From: UBA1876 sp003446665
GTDB taxonomy: Bacteria; Synergistota; Synergistia; Synergistales; Thermovirgaceae
Length of the DNA stretch: 64,000 nucleotides
NCBI GenBank assembly: GCA_040616305.1
Contig: CP159918.1
Span: 248,001-312,000 of the forward strand
Direction: 5' to 3'
Of this stretch, positions 42,738 to 51,255 are shown in pieces (the first letter of the stretch is position 1; each line of letters starts with the position of its first letter). The notes beneath the pieces were generated by a model. It was not told the origin of the DNA. It worked only from the letters and a program-made list of their open reading frames with translations, and searched no databases. Both the position numbers and the translations under genes were made by a program.

Positions 42738-45700
42738 TTATCCCGATGCGGTACACTCCTTTTTCCAGGGGCAGGTTCTGCAATTTTCGTGTGCCGGTTC
42801 GAATGGCCCCTGGGCCGCTTTTTTGGCGGCAATACTTATTTTTAGAAAGGTGTCCTCAGGGTCGAACGCCGCAGGCGTGATAGTGTGCAGCTTCCCCTCC
42901 GGCAGATGGTATAGCGCCAGCCCCGAAGGTTTGCTTCCCAGGGCCGCTGTAGCCGCCGCCGCGTAAAACAAAAGCTGATTCTCGTAGAGAATGTCCGGTG
43001 CCCCCCCGGAGGCTGTTACCTTGTAATCCAGAAGATGATAGCCCTTTTCGTCCCGGTACAGGGCATCGATGGAGCCGATGGCGAAGGGGCCGTCTTTGAT
43101 GCGGACCCTGAAAGGCACCTCGCGCTGGAGGGAAGTGGAAATTCTCATAATCTTCGCCGTTTCACCCGCGGCGAAGTCTTCCAGCCATTTCCGGATCCTT
43201 GACCTGACGTCAGGATTCCGTGCTATCGGACGCAGGTTAGGTGGGAGAAGATTTATCCACCGTTTGGTTCTCGTATCTTCAAGGGGAAGCCAGTTTCCCA
43301 GCGTATCAGCGCCCAGGTCCCATCTTGCCAGCACCCAGTGGGCGAGGCTTCCCGCTTCAGTGCCCCCGTGTCCGTCTTCCGTCGGAGATTCCCATCGAAG
43401 GTCCAGTCCCTGCCTGTAGCGCATACGGTAGGCGAAGGGGCAGAAGCGGAAAAGGGCGTAGGCGGTAGCGCTCATTCGCTCAAGCGAGCAGGCTCTTTCT
43501 TCGACGACAAAGATTTGTGTACCTGTCGCGGTTTTTTTCTTTCGGGGGCCGCTCGCAAAAGCCTGTCCGGAACCGTTTTCGAGGGGGTCTTTCGAACCTG
43601 CGGGCTCCACTATCTCCGGTTGTTCATCGTCATGGGACAATACCGTTTTGAGCCAGGAATTTTTATCCGGATTCAGTTCGCCGTCTTTTCTTTGGCAAAC
43701 GCCGCATAAAACGAGCGAATCCCGTGCCCTCGTGCATGCCACGTAAAGAAGCCGTTCCTGTTCCTCAAGGTTTTCCGTTTCGTCGAGCGCCTGGTGGAGT
43801 TTCTTGCCCAGGGTCTTTTCGCTGCCGTCCCAGGAATCGGGGACTTTGGACGTAACGACGCCGAGCCAGGAAGAAGGAAGGACGGAGGCGCTTTTTCCTC
43901 CCCGGAGAGAGGAATACTCCAGGCCCACCACGGCTACGACCGGAAATTCCAGTCCCTTGGCCACGTGCACTGTCATGACCCTTATCATGTCCTCCTGTTC
44001 GCCCAGGACGTCGGCTTCTTCCGCCTGAATGCCCCGTACCGTGACCTTCTCTAGATATTCGGCACACCCGGCGAGGCTGGAATCCACAAAGGTCTCGTAT
44101 TCCCTGGCGATGTCCACGGCCCTGCGCAGGTTTCCCGCAACGCGCCGACGCTTCCAGAAGGGAAAGGAAAGCAGTGTCTTTTCGTCCTCAAGAAAGGCCG
44201 CGATTGCATGGGATGGTCCCGAAACGCGGGCCTCATGGCGTTTTTGCCGGAAACGACTTGCGATATCGGGATGCAACCTGGCAAGCCGGTCTATGAGCTT
44301 TTCACCGTCGTTTCCCCTGGTTTCAGGCGTAAGCAACGCCGCAGCCTCAGTCAAGGAAAGACCGCTCAAGGGGCTTTCGAGAAAGGATGCCAGGGCAAGT
44401 TCGTCTTCGGTGTTGGCCATGGCCCCCAAGGCCGCCGCCACGTCCCGGACCTCTCCGCGGCTGAAATAATTTCTATTGCCCTCGAAATACACCGGAAATC
44501 CCCAGTTTTCTATGAGCACCTCTTCGAGAGCTTCGTACTGCGTCCGCGTGGGGACAAGTATGGCGATGTCCCTGTATCTCAGGGGGCGCAGGATGCCTTC
44601 ACTCTGGTCCCAGACGGTTTTGCCTTGGCTCACGGACTCGTCGATAAACCTTGCAAGTGCTTCAAAAGAGGCGCGGCGCAGTTGATCCACCGGTGTCTTG
44701 TTTCGTTTTTCTCCGGAGTTCTCATTATTTTCGCCCGGCGCGGCCACTAAACAGTTTACCGCCGGCATGGTTCCCTTTTGGCGCTCTTTCCACCAAAGGT
44801 GGTGGTCCGGAGCTTTAAGGGGTGTGTAAGAGCTTTGGATACCCTCTACTATTCCGTCGGCCCAGACGGAGGAAAAAAGTCTGTTCACGCGGTGCATAAG
44901 TTCGCCGCGGCTCCGGAAAGATATGTCGAGGGTTATGTCCTCGCCGTCCTTCCTGGTTTTTGAATTCCAAAGGACCTCACAGAAGATCCGGGGTTGGGCG
45001 TGACGGAACCGGTAGATGGACTGTTGAAGATCTCCCACCAGAAACAGCGGGCATCCCGCGGACTCCGATATGGTCTGGATCATTTTGTACTGGAGGCCGT
45101 TTGTATCCTGAAACTCGTCTACCAGCACGTGACGGAAGCGTTCACGGTAACGGGGAGAGGCCTTTATGGCCTGCAGTGCGTAGCTTATCAGGTCGTCGAA
45201 GGTCAAAATAGCCTTGCCGCGGTTCCAGGCATCGCGGAACTCCCAGCAAAGGGCGCAGGTTTTCAGAAGAATCCCTCGTACCTTTGCCTCCTCGGAAGGG
45301 AGTCCCTCCAGTATGAAATTCGCTACATCGGGCCATATGATCCTGTTGTCCCTGTACTCCTTGCAGGATTCTCCCGTCCGCTCGAGGCACGCGGCATCGG
45401 CGGCCTTTTTTGACTTGCTTCCGGTCAGGTTGGACAAGGGGCCCTTTTCTCCGAAAAGGTCGGCCACGAAGTGCGGAAGTTTGTCAACGCCGGGGGTCGC
45501 GCCTTTCCAGCGCCGCATGAGCATCCCGAGTCCCGCCGAAAACTTTGTCTTGTCCGTATCCAGCCTTATTTCGGAGTCGACGGCGGGGATGATCTCCTTT
45601 ATCCAAAGCTCGAAGGCTTCCTCCCAGGCCCTGCCGAACCTCGTCTTGAGTTCACTCGCGGTGACCTGGTCCAGTTTTTCCGGCGATGTGCTCATCTGCC

Positions 45701-46358
45701 ATATATCTTCGGGGCAAAGCCCGCGGCTTGCGAAATGATTGATGAAATTCCCCGCAAAAGAGGTTAGCCCCCCGGGGCCAAAGGTGTTCACCAGGTCCGG
45801 CAACTCTTCACTGGCGAAGGTTTTTTCGCCCCGCAAAACCCATTCTCCACGTAGATTCCCGACGATGGCGCCGAAATCCGACCTGTCGAATATCCTTTCC
45901 AGCTCCAGCCAGAAGGAACTTTCCTCAGATCCGCTCGTGACACGGGCCTCGGGGTCCAGGTCCAGGACCAGGGCGTTTTCCTTGAGGACGCGCATGGAGA
46001 AAGCGTGAATCGTCGAGATGTAGGCTTCGTCCAAGCGCTCCAGCGCCTGCTGGAGTCGTTTCGAAAGGGAAGGTTCGTCCTCCAGGAGCTTTTCCATGAG
46101 TCTTTTGATGCGCTCACGCATTTCGAGGGCCGCCTTCTCCGTGAAAGTGATGGTGAGAATTCCGTCCACGGGGACGTCTTCGGCTACCACGAGCCAGATG
46201 AACCGCCACGCCAAAGTCAGAGTTTTCCCTGTTCCGGCTCCGGCGGTAACGACGATAAGCTTTTGTCCCGAGGTGACGGCCCGGAGTTGATTTTTTTCGA
46301 GGCGGGCCTTTTCTTCCAGGTAGGTTCTGAGGATGTCCGCCTCACTGGTCTGTTTCAT
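42738..46358 (-). CDS. addA: AddA-like UvrD-family helicase-nuclease
   Basis: 1206 residues. Helicase motifs in order: Q-motif region, Walker A GAGTGKT (40-46), ITFTEKAALEMRERI, motif II VLVDEFQDTN, RVMTVHVAKGLEFPVVAVVG (V) and ACTRARDSLVLCG (VI). The C-terminal nuclease domain has LLDYKVTA. Cys in RFCPFAY plus CRTCPWKKEC near the end suggest an [4Fe-4S] clasp. With AddB it resects double-strand breaks for RecA loading. ATG 46358 has GGGAGG upstream and overlaps addB by 17 bases. AddA of Bacillus lacks such a cluster, so this subunit is somewhat unusual. Confidence 0.88.
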   Translation of the reverse strand: MKQTSEADILRTYLEEKARLEKNQLRAVTSGQKLIVVTAGAGTGKTLTLAWRFIWLVVAEDVPVDGILTITFTEKAALEMRERIKRLMEKLLEDEPSLSKRLQQALERLDEAYISTIHAFSMRVLKENALVLDLDPEARVTSGSEESSFWLELERIFDRSDFGAIVGNLRGEWVLRGEKTFASEELPDLVNTFGPGGLTSFAGNFINHFASRGLCPEDIWQMSTSPEKLDQVTASELKTRFGRAWEEAFELWIKEIIPAVDSEIRLDTDKTKFSAGLGMLMRRWKGATPGVDKLPHFVADLFGEKGPLSNLTGSKSKKAADAACLERTGESCKEYRDNRIIWPDVANFILEGLPSEEAKVRGILLKTCALCWEFRDAWNRGKAILTFDDLISYALQAIKASPRYRERFRHVLVDEFQDTNGLQYKMIQTISESAGCPLFLVGDLQQSIYRFRHAQPRIFCEVLWNSKTRKDGEDITLDISFRSRGELMHRVNRLFSSVWADGIVEGIQSSYTPLKAPDHHLWWKERQKGTMPAVNCLVAAPGENNENSGEKRNKTPVDQLRRASFEALARFIDESVSQGKTVWDQSEGILRPLRYRDIAILVPTRTQYEALEEVLIENWGFPVYFEGNRNYFSRGEVRDVAAALGAMANTEDELALASFLESPLSGLSLTEAAALLTPETRGNDGEKLIDRLARLHPDIASRFRQKRHEARVSGPSHAIAAFLEDEKTLLSFPFWKRRRVAGNLRRAVDIAREYETFVDSSLAGCAEYLEKVTVRGIQAEEADVLGEQEDMIRVMTVHVAKGLEFPVVAVVGLEYSSLRGGKSASVLPSSWLGVVTSKVPDSWDGSEKTLGKKLHQALDETENLEEQERLLYVACTRARDSLVLCGVCQRKDGELNPDKNSWLKTVLSHDDEQPEIVEPAGSKDPLENGSGQAFASGPRKKKTATGTQIFVVEERACSLERMSATAYALFRFCPFAYRMRYRQGLDLRWESPTEDGHGGTEAGSLAHWVLARWDLGADTLGNWLPLEDTRTKRWINLLPPNLRPIARNPDVRSRIRKWLEDFAAGETAKIMRISTSLQREVPFRVRIKDGPFAIGSIDALYRDEKGYHLLDYKVTASGGAPDILYENQLLFYAAAATAALGSKPSGLALYHLPEGKLHTITPAAFDPEDTFLKISIAAKKAAQGPFEPAHENCRTCPWKKECTASG

Positions 46359-49266
46359 CACCGCTGCCTCCCGGTCTTTCGTCTTTTCTGCATAGCCCCC
46401 TGTATACACAGGTTTTGCAGGCGTCGGAGTCCCAATTCGGCTTGAAGTTCCCCGAAAGCAAACCCTTTGCCATCGCTTCGAGTTTTGTTCCCGCTTCTTT
46501 GATCAGTGAATCCAGGGTTTCGAGAGATACCTTGTTTTTCCCGAAAAACTGCGAAGCGGGCTCAGTAAACCTGCCCGAGACTTTCCCGTCGCCCAGGCAT
46601 AGGTAACTCCATCCGAGCAGGGGCGGAAAACCCTTTCCGCGCATGGCCAGGGCATAGGCGGGTAACTGCAGGCTTTTGGCGTAGGTGGAAGAAGAACCCG
46701 ACTTGTAATCGAGCAGCACTGCGCCTGAATCGAGGATATCGAGCCTGTCGAATCGGCCCGTGAAGGTGACTCCTTCAATCGTCGTCTGCAGTTTTCCTTC
46801 CAGGATCTGGTCTTTCCTGCTTTTTTCAAGCCCCCCGCTGTCTATATCGTCCTGGACTTTCGCAAGGCGCAGGGTTTGGTCGTAAAGCCTTTTCCTGTGT
46901 CTTTTCAGCGGGGATTTTTCCCCGAAAAGCTCGGGGTATATTCCCGTTACCTCTTTTTGCCACATTCTGGGAACCAGCTTTTCCAGAGGATCGCCGGTCC
47001 GTTTCCTTTCCTTCCAGGCGCTGTTCCAGAGAGCGTGGATGGCGTTTCCTGCCTTGGCCGGGTCGAAAACTCCCGGGCGCCGTTCTTTCAGGCCGAGCAC
47101 CCTCTCGGCGTAATATCGGAAGGGACAGCTTTCCCAAAGATCTATGTCGCCAAGATAAGCCGAAGTCGGCACCATGGGGTTCCTTTCGCCGAGAAGCGGG
47201 ATTTCCCGCAAGAGCCGTTCTGGTACAAGGGGTTCTTCCGATTCGCGGACCTCCACGGGCCTTATGCGGATTTGGCCGTCGTCGGGCAGTACGTCTTTCA
47301 TGGTCGTTTTGACCGGTTCCTCGGCAATGGGCGTTATCCACGGCGGTTCGCACTTTTTCGCTTCCGCCAGAAAGGGTGACGTCTGCAGGGGACGTCCCGA
47401 GGAGTCCTGGCGGGGGCGGCTGACGATGGTGAGTTCGTCTCCGCAAGCCAGGATCCTTCGGAAAAGAGCCTGGCGCTGTTTTCTTACCTCCAGCAAAAGG
47501 GGCAGGTGGAAGGCTCCCAGTTCGAGCGAGGGGTCCTGGTGGAGTTGTTCCCTTTTTTCGTCCGGAAGGAGCGGTGACTGGCCAAGACGTCCAGGCCAGG
47601 CCGAAGCCAGCGCCCCGGTCATGGCGAAAACGCGGTGGTGGGCCAAAACCGGAGGGTTTCCGACGTAAACTGTGAGGCTCTCCGTTGTCTTTGGAGCCTG
47701 CCAGATGGTAGACTTTTCGGCCCAGGCGAATAAAAAGGCCAGCGCCCTGTCGCCGGAAAGCTTGTGACGTCCCGCAGGTCCGATGTCAGGTTCGGTTTCT
47801 TGCATTTGAAGGGTTTTTTCCTCAAGTTCTCTTATTGCTCCGCTCAGTTTCCTTACTTCTTCGTCAAGTCCGGTGAAAGGAACTACAAGCTCAGAGAGGG
47901 TTCTGTCCCAGCCGCCGATTCCGGTGTCGCCTTGCGTGGTCAAATTTTTAAGGATTTCAAGAATTTCCGCCGGGCTCCCCCCCGATTCTATCGAGTCGGC
48001 AAAAGAAAGCAGTGTTTCAAAAACCAGCAGGCCTTCAGGATATCGGTTGCCCAGAAAATCCTTCCACTCCTTCCGGCCGCGGGGAGCCGCCTCCAGGGCT
48101 GTTTCAAGGGGAAACTCTTTTGCAGGGAGAAAAGGTTCCGCCAGAAACCAGGCCGTTTCATTGGTGGGAAATCCCCTCCCGTGAAGCTCCCGGAAACGGG
48201 AGACAGCCTTCCAAAGCGGTGTCGAGGCGACTTTTGGTCCGTCGTCTATGAAATAGGGGATCCTGTATCTTTTCAGGACTTCCTCGACCAAGGGCAGACG
48301 ATTCTCATCTACAGAAATGGCTAAGTCCTCCCACCCGGGGAAAGGACCTGCCGCTTTGTGCAGGGGTCCCTCCTTCCTTTCCCAAAGGGCGAGGTTGCGT
48401 ACAAGATGCTCTATCTCCAATCGCTGATCGCCCGATTCCATCTCCAAAACTTGAAGGGGCCTGCAATTTGCCCGGTGAGGTATCTCGTCGATGAGGTTTT
48501 CAAGCTGCCTGATCGCATTGTGAATGTCGAGTCCCGTTGCCGGGACGAGTACGGTCAGGTTCGCTCCCATATCGTGAAGGCATCGTAAAAGAAGGAGCTG
48601 TCCGTGGGTGAAGCTCAAAAAACCAGTGAAAACGAAAGAAGCTGTCCGCAGCCATGAAGATGATTCCTTAGGGTTTTTCTCAATCATCTTACGGATAACC
48701 GTGGCAGCCTGCGCGCTGTCGAAAAGCCCTCTGGACTCGAGGTAGGCCGTGTAACGGTGGTAAAGCAGGCAGAGAAGGCGGTCGGGGGACTCATCGATGG
48801 GGCAGTCTCTTCCTCTGTCGCACCCGTTGCATTCGAGTGATTTCGACAGATCTTCCGGCAGAACTTCCTCCCTCAGCAACTCCCTCATTGTAGAGCCCAG
48901 GATCGAGATGAAGCCGGCTTTGTGGATTGCCGGGGGAAGGTTTTTCCCCATGGAGGTCTCTTCCAGAAGTTCCTCAAGGATGTAACGCACTATGAGCCAG
49001 TGGTCGGGTGGATCGATCTGTCTTTCAGGTGACTGTTTGTCCGTATGAAGCCTTGCCGCCGTCTCGCGGTATAGCTCTTCCCAGCGAAGGATTGTGGGTT
49101 CTCCTCCGCCGAAAGTCCCTTCACCTACGAGGGTGTCCCTTAACCACCGGCGGTCGCCCGTTCCCGGAACGAGAAAATAGAGGTAACGAGCATTGCTTCT
49201 AAAGGTTTCCTTCAATAAAGGAGAAAGTTCCTCTGCAAACTGGTATTCCAAAATATTTACAGGCAT
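46342..49266 (-). CDS. addB: AddB-like PD-(D/E)XK nuclease subunit
   Basis: 974 residues, shorter than Bacillus AddB. The N-terminal helicase-like half is degenerate: the expected P-loop position reads VPGTGDRRWL, without GKT. The C-terminal nuclease has ESCPFRYYAERVLGL, GRFDRLDILDSGAVLLDYKS and a closing CxxC-x5-C (CKTCVYRGLC), the AddB iron-sulfur staple. It should pair with AddA and cut one strand. Its GGAGGG ribosome site sits in the 3' arm of a perfect hairpin, and the nearest strong promoter upstream is that of the ilv-type attenuator. Confidence 0.85.
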   Translation of the reverse strand: MPVNILEYQFAEELSPLLKETFRSNARYLYFLVPGTGDRRWLRDTLVGEGTFGGGEPTILRWEELYRETAARLHTDKQSPERQIDPPDHWLIVRYILEELLEETSMGKNLPPAIHKAGFISILGSTMRELLREEVLPEDLSKSLECNGCDRGRDCPIDESPDRLLCLLYHRYTAYLESRGLFDSAQAATVIRKMIEKNPKESSSWLRTASFVFTGFLSFTHGQLLLLRCLHDMGANLTVLVPATGLDIHNAIRQLENLIDEIPHRANCRPLQVLEMESGDQRLEIEHLVRNLALWERKEGPLHKAAGPFPGWEDLAISVDENRLPLVEEVLKRYRIPYFIDDGPKVASTPLWKAVSRFRELHGRGFPTNETAWFLAEPFLPAKEFPLETALEAAPRGRKEWKDFLGNRYPEGLLVFETLLSFADSIESGGSPAEILEILKNLTTQGDTGIGGWDRTLSELVVPFTGLDEEVRKLSGAIRELEEKTLQMQETEPDIGPAGRHKLSGDRALAFLFAWAEKSTIWQAPKTTESLTVYVGNPPVLAHHRVFAMTGALASAWPGRLGQSPLLPDEKREQLHQDPSLELGAFHLPLLLEVRKQRQALFRRILACGDELTIVSRPRQDSSGRPLQTSPFLAEAKKCEPPWITPIAEEPVKTTMKDVLPDDGQIRIRPVEVRESEEPLVPERLLREIPLLGERNPMVPTSAYLGDIDLWESCPFRYYAERVLGLKERRPGVFDPAKAGNAIHALWNSAWKERKRTGDPLEKLVPRMWQKEVTGIYPELFGEKSPLKRHRKRLYDQTLRLAKVQDDIDSGGLEKSRKDQILEGKLQTTIEGVTFTGRFDRLDILDSGAVLLDYKSGSSSTYAKSLQLPAYALAMRGKGFPPLLGWSYLCLGDGKVSGRFTEPASQFFGKNKVSLETLDSLIKEAGTKLEAMAKGLLSGNFKPNWDSDACKTCVYRGLCRKDERPGGSGDETDQ

Positions 49267-49270
49267 GTCG

Positions 49271-49314
49271 ACCCTCCAGCGATTATGCTTTCTTCATTTT
49301 ACACGCTGGAGGGT
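49271..49314 (-). promoter_or_regulatory. Perfect hairpin sequestering the addB ribosome-binding site
   Basis: On the minus strand ACCCTCCAGCG (49304-49314 region) pairs over 11 bp with CGCTGGAGGGT (49271-49281) around a 22-base loop. The GGAGGG in the 3' arm is the addB Shine-Dalgarno sequence, four bases before the ATG side of the leader. No U-tract follows, so translational control is more likely than termination. Confidence 0.55.
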
Positions 49315-49345
49315 CTTTCGCCGGAGCCGCACGATAAAGAAGACG

Positions 49346-49510
49346 TTAACGGTATCCTTCGAAGGGACCTCGCCAGCGGACATTGAAAAGTGCCGTCTCA
49401 CCTGCATTTTGCCAATCTCTCTGGCAAACCCCCTGTTTCTGTTCCTGGCAGAACGACGCCGTCTGTTTAGACTGCCATGTCGCTTTCGGTTCCTTTCTCC
49501 CCTGTTTCAT
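49346..49510 (-). CDS. 54-residue protein of unknown function downstream of the ilv-type attenuator
   Basis: An ATG with an excellent AAAGGAGG ribosome site opens a 54-codon frame. The product is polar, rich in Gln, Lys and Arg, has two Cys and three Trp, and no membrane segment. It is the first ORF after the attenuator terminator (82 bases) and is followed by addB at 79 bp. I recognise no family and no resemblance to any Ilv or Leu enzyme. It could be a genuine small protein or the remaining start of a lost gene. Confidence 0.45.
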   Translation of the reverse strand: MKQGRKEPKATWQSKQTASFCQEQKQGVCQRDWQNAGETALFNVRWRGPFEGYR

Positions 49511-49591
49511 AATGAATCCTCCTTTGTTTTTCCCGGTTGCTGCCTTCCGGTCTCTTTTCTGATTGCCTTTTTGGGGCTTGGTCTCGGGAAT

Positions 49592-49629
49592 AAAAAAAGC
49601 CGGGATCCCTTTTAAAAAGGATCCCGGCT
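49592..49629 (-). terminator. Attenuator terminator of the ilv-type leader
   Basis: On the minus strand AGCCGGGATCC pairs with GGATCCCGGCT (perfect 11 bp) and is followed by seven T. The 5' arm with its lead-in (CCAGGAG...GGGATCC, 49619-49634) can pair instead with GGATCCCCTCCTGG (49669-49682) at the end of the leader codons, making a 14-bp antiterminator interrupted by a 2-base bulge. Confidence 0.85.
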
Positions 49630-49652
49630 CCTGGCCCGAAGGTATGCGGCGT

Positions 49653-49754
49653 CTACGTGACGGCCGCCCCAGGAGGGGATCCACACGTAATAAGTACAAG
49701 AATAATAATGGCGAGAAGATCGGAAATGGCGAACTGAATTGCCTGCCTGTGCAA
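49653..49754 (-). CDS. Leu/Ile/Val-rich leader peptide (ilv type)
   Basis: A 33-codon ORF starts at TTG with AGGAGG eight bases upstream and stops at TAG. Residues 13-23 read LLAIIILVLIT, followed by CGSPPGAAVT, strongly recalling the ilvL leader of enterobacteria, which ends PPCGAALGRG. The regulatory codons lie at 49686-49718, directly before the antiterminator strand. The whole unit (promoter, leader, antiterminator, terminator) is intact, yet no branched-chain gene follows. Confidence 0.78.
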   Translation of the reverse strand: MHRQAIQFAISDLLAIIILVLITCGSPPGAAVT

Positions 49755-49822
49755 CGTGTTCCCCTCCTTTCGACAATCCGTAAAAAGAGCCCTGTAGAGC
49801 CTTTGCCGGAATATTTCGGAAC

Positions 49823-49851
49823 ATATTACTCTAGTGAGAGGAAGGTGTCAA
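49823..49851 (-). promoter_or_regulatory. Sigma70-type promoter of the ilv-type leader
   Basis: On the minus strand a perfect TTGACA (49846-49851), a 17-bp spacer and TAATAT (49823-49828). The start point would be near 49816, giving about 60 bases before the leader start codon. Confidence 0.75.
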
Positions 49852-50033
49852 AATGTATACTACATACAGGAGCATCGCTCCGCAGGGATGATCTCACATT
49901 GTAATTTGTAGTCTTTCGGCCTGCGGATCGATGAACACCACGCAGATAAGGTGATGTTGATTCGATATTTAAAAGACAACAAATACCAAGGAGATCATCA
50001 GATAATGCAGCTAAAAACATAAACCCAAAGACC

Positions 50034-50063
50034 TACTACATGGACTTGCGTCCGCGTAGTAGG
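50034..50063. other. Inverted repeat in the gap before the SHOCT gene
   Basis: CCTACTAC and GTAGTAGG form an 8-bp stem with a 14-base loop. The rest of 49852-50120 shows no gene. The hairpin could end a minus-strand transcript or be an operator for the SHOCT gene. Confidence 0.3.
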
Positions 50064-50120
50064 TAGAGTGAATGAGGTCTGGTATCATAGTTGCGGGTAG
50101 AGGTTTTGGGGGCGATGGTT

Positions 50121-50408
50121 ATGAAATTTATCAGTGTCTCGATGTGTGCCGTACTTTTTCTTGCCGTTATTACAAAACCAGCAGCTGCCCATGGTTGGCC
50201 GGGTATGATGCTGTGGCCATGGATGGGTCCCCTCATGTGGATATTTTGGCTTTTGGTGATCGTAATAGGTCTTTCGTTTGTGATGAAAAAGCATAAAGTG
50301 CCGGATAGCGACCCTGACCTGCCCATGGAAATTCTCAGGCGAAGACTGGCCGGTGGTGATATAACAGAAGAGGAGTTCGAACGACTGAGAAAGAAGATCG
50401 AGTCCTAG
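50121..50408 (+). CDS. Small membrane protein with C-terminal SHOCT domain
   Basis: 95 residues. A signal/anchor segment (about 5-22) ends near KPAAAHG. A Trp/Met-rich second membrane segment is near 28-55. After a charged linker comes the SHOCT motif, MEILRRRLAGGDITEEEFERL, at the C-terminus. SHOCT is a short oligomerisation domain found in many membrane and exported proteins. ATG 50121 is preferred, eight bases after GGGGG. Function unknown. Confidence 0.75.
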   Translation: MKFISVSMCAVLFLAVITKPAAAHGWPGMMLWPWMGPLMWIFWLLVIVIGLSFVMKKHKVPDSDPDLPMEILRRRLAGGDITEEEFERLRKKIES

Positions 50409-50458
50409 CGAATGCGCCCTTGACGTCAAGACTATGTCACGACAGGGAGGGTAGGTTT

Positions 50459-51121
50459 TTGAAGCCTTCGATCCAGGTTTTCGAGAATCCGGAACTTCTG
50501 ATTGAAACTCTTGCCGGAGAGTGCGCGTCCTCTCTTCTGGAAGGCGGAACGATAGTTTTTGGTGGAGGCGTGGTGCCCCTGGCGGTCTGTGGGGCCCTTT
50601 CGAGCCGAACGAACCTCCCATGGCGCATGATCCAGGTTTTTCCCGCCGACGAGGCCTTTCTCCCCAAGGGACATCCCGAAAGGAACGAAACCAGGCTGAG
50701 GATGGTCCTTTCGCGGCGCACCTGTCTCTTGCAATCGTTTCCAACCGGTCTGGACCCCGACAGGGCCGCCAGTGAAATGCAAAAATACGTCAGGCGCGTT
50801 CTTCCTTTCGATATGGTCGTACTTGAAATGAGTCCCGACGGCAGTGTCGGAGCACTGGCACCGGGTTCGACGGTCTGGGATTCGCCGGAACTGGTCTCCG
50901 TCATCGAGGGAAAAAGGACAAATTTACCTGAAAGGCTTGTTTTAACTCCGCGAGCGCTGAGCGCTTCGGAAAGGGTGGTTATCTGCGCTACCGGTGACGA
51001 AGCGTCTGAAACGCTGAAAGCCCTCTTTCGTGGTGACGACCTTCCGCCGTCGATGCTGCGTCCCCTGCAGCCTGTCGCGATCTATGCCGACAGGGAAGCC
51101 GCTTCAGGCCTTGAAAGCTGA
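50459..51121 (+). CDS. 6-phosphogluconolactonase-like protein with altered active site
   Basis: About 220 residues in the NagB/6-phosphogluconolactonase fold. LPWRMIQVFPADEAFLPKGH and DMVVLEMSPDGSVGALAPG correspond to the two family signatures. In active lactonases the second reads '..LGxGxDGHxASLFPG'; here the catalytic His is Ser. In the first signature the Arg after Asp-Glu is Ala. It may have lost lactonase activity or act on another sugar phosphate. A TTG start at 50459 is chosen because GGGAGGGTAGG precedes it. No zwf or gnd is nearby. Confidence 0.7.
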   Translation: MKPSIQVFENPELLIETLAGECASSLLEGGTIVFGGGVVPLAVCGALSSRTNLPWRMIQVFPADEAFLPKGHPERNETRLRMVLSRRTCLLQSFPTGLDPDRAASEMQKYVRRVLPFDMVVLEMSPDGSVGALAPGSTVWDSPELVSVIEGKRTNLPERLVLTPRALSASERVVICATGDEASETLKALFRGDDLPPSMLRPLQPVAIYADREAASGLES

Positions 51122-51255
51122 AGGGAACGGTTTACCCGTTCATTGACCCTGTGCCCTCCTCATGAGCGTTATGGCGTAACCAGGGTCCTCCGTGATATAA
51201 GTATCCATGGCAAAAAGACATGGAAGGGCAAATCCGTTACAGGAGGACTCGGGTC

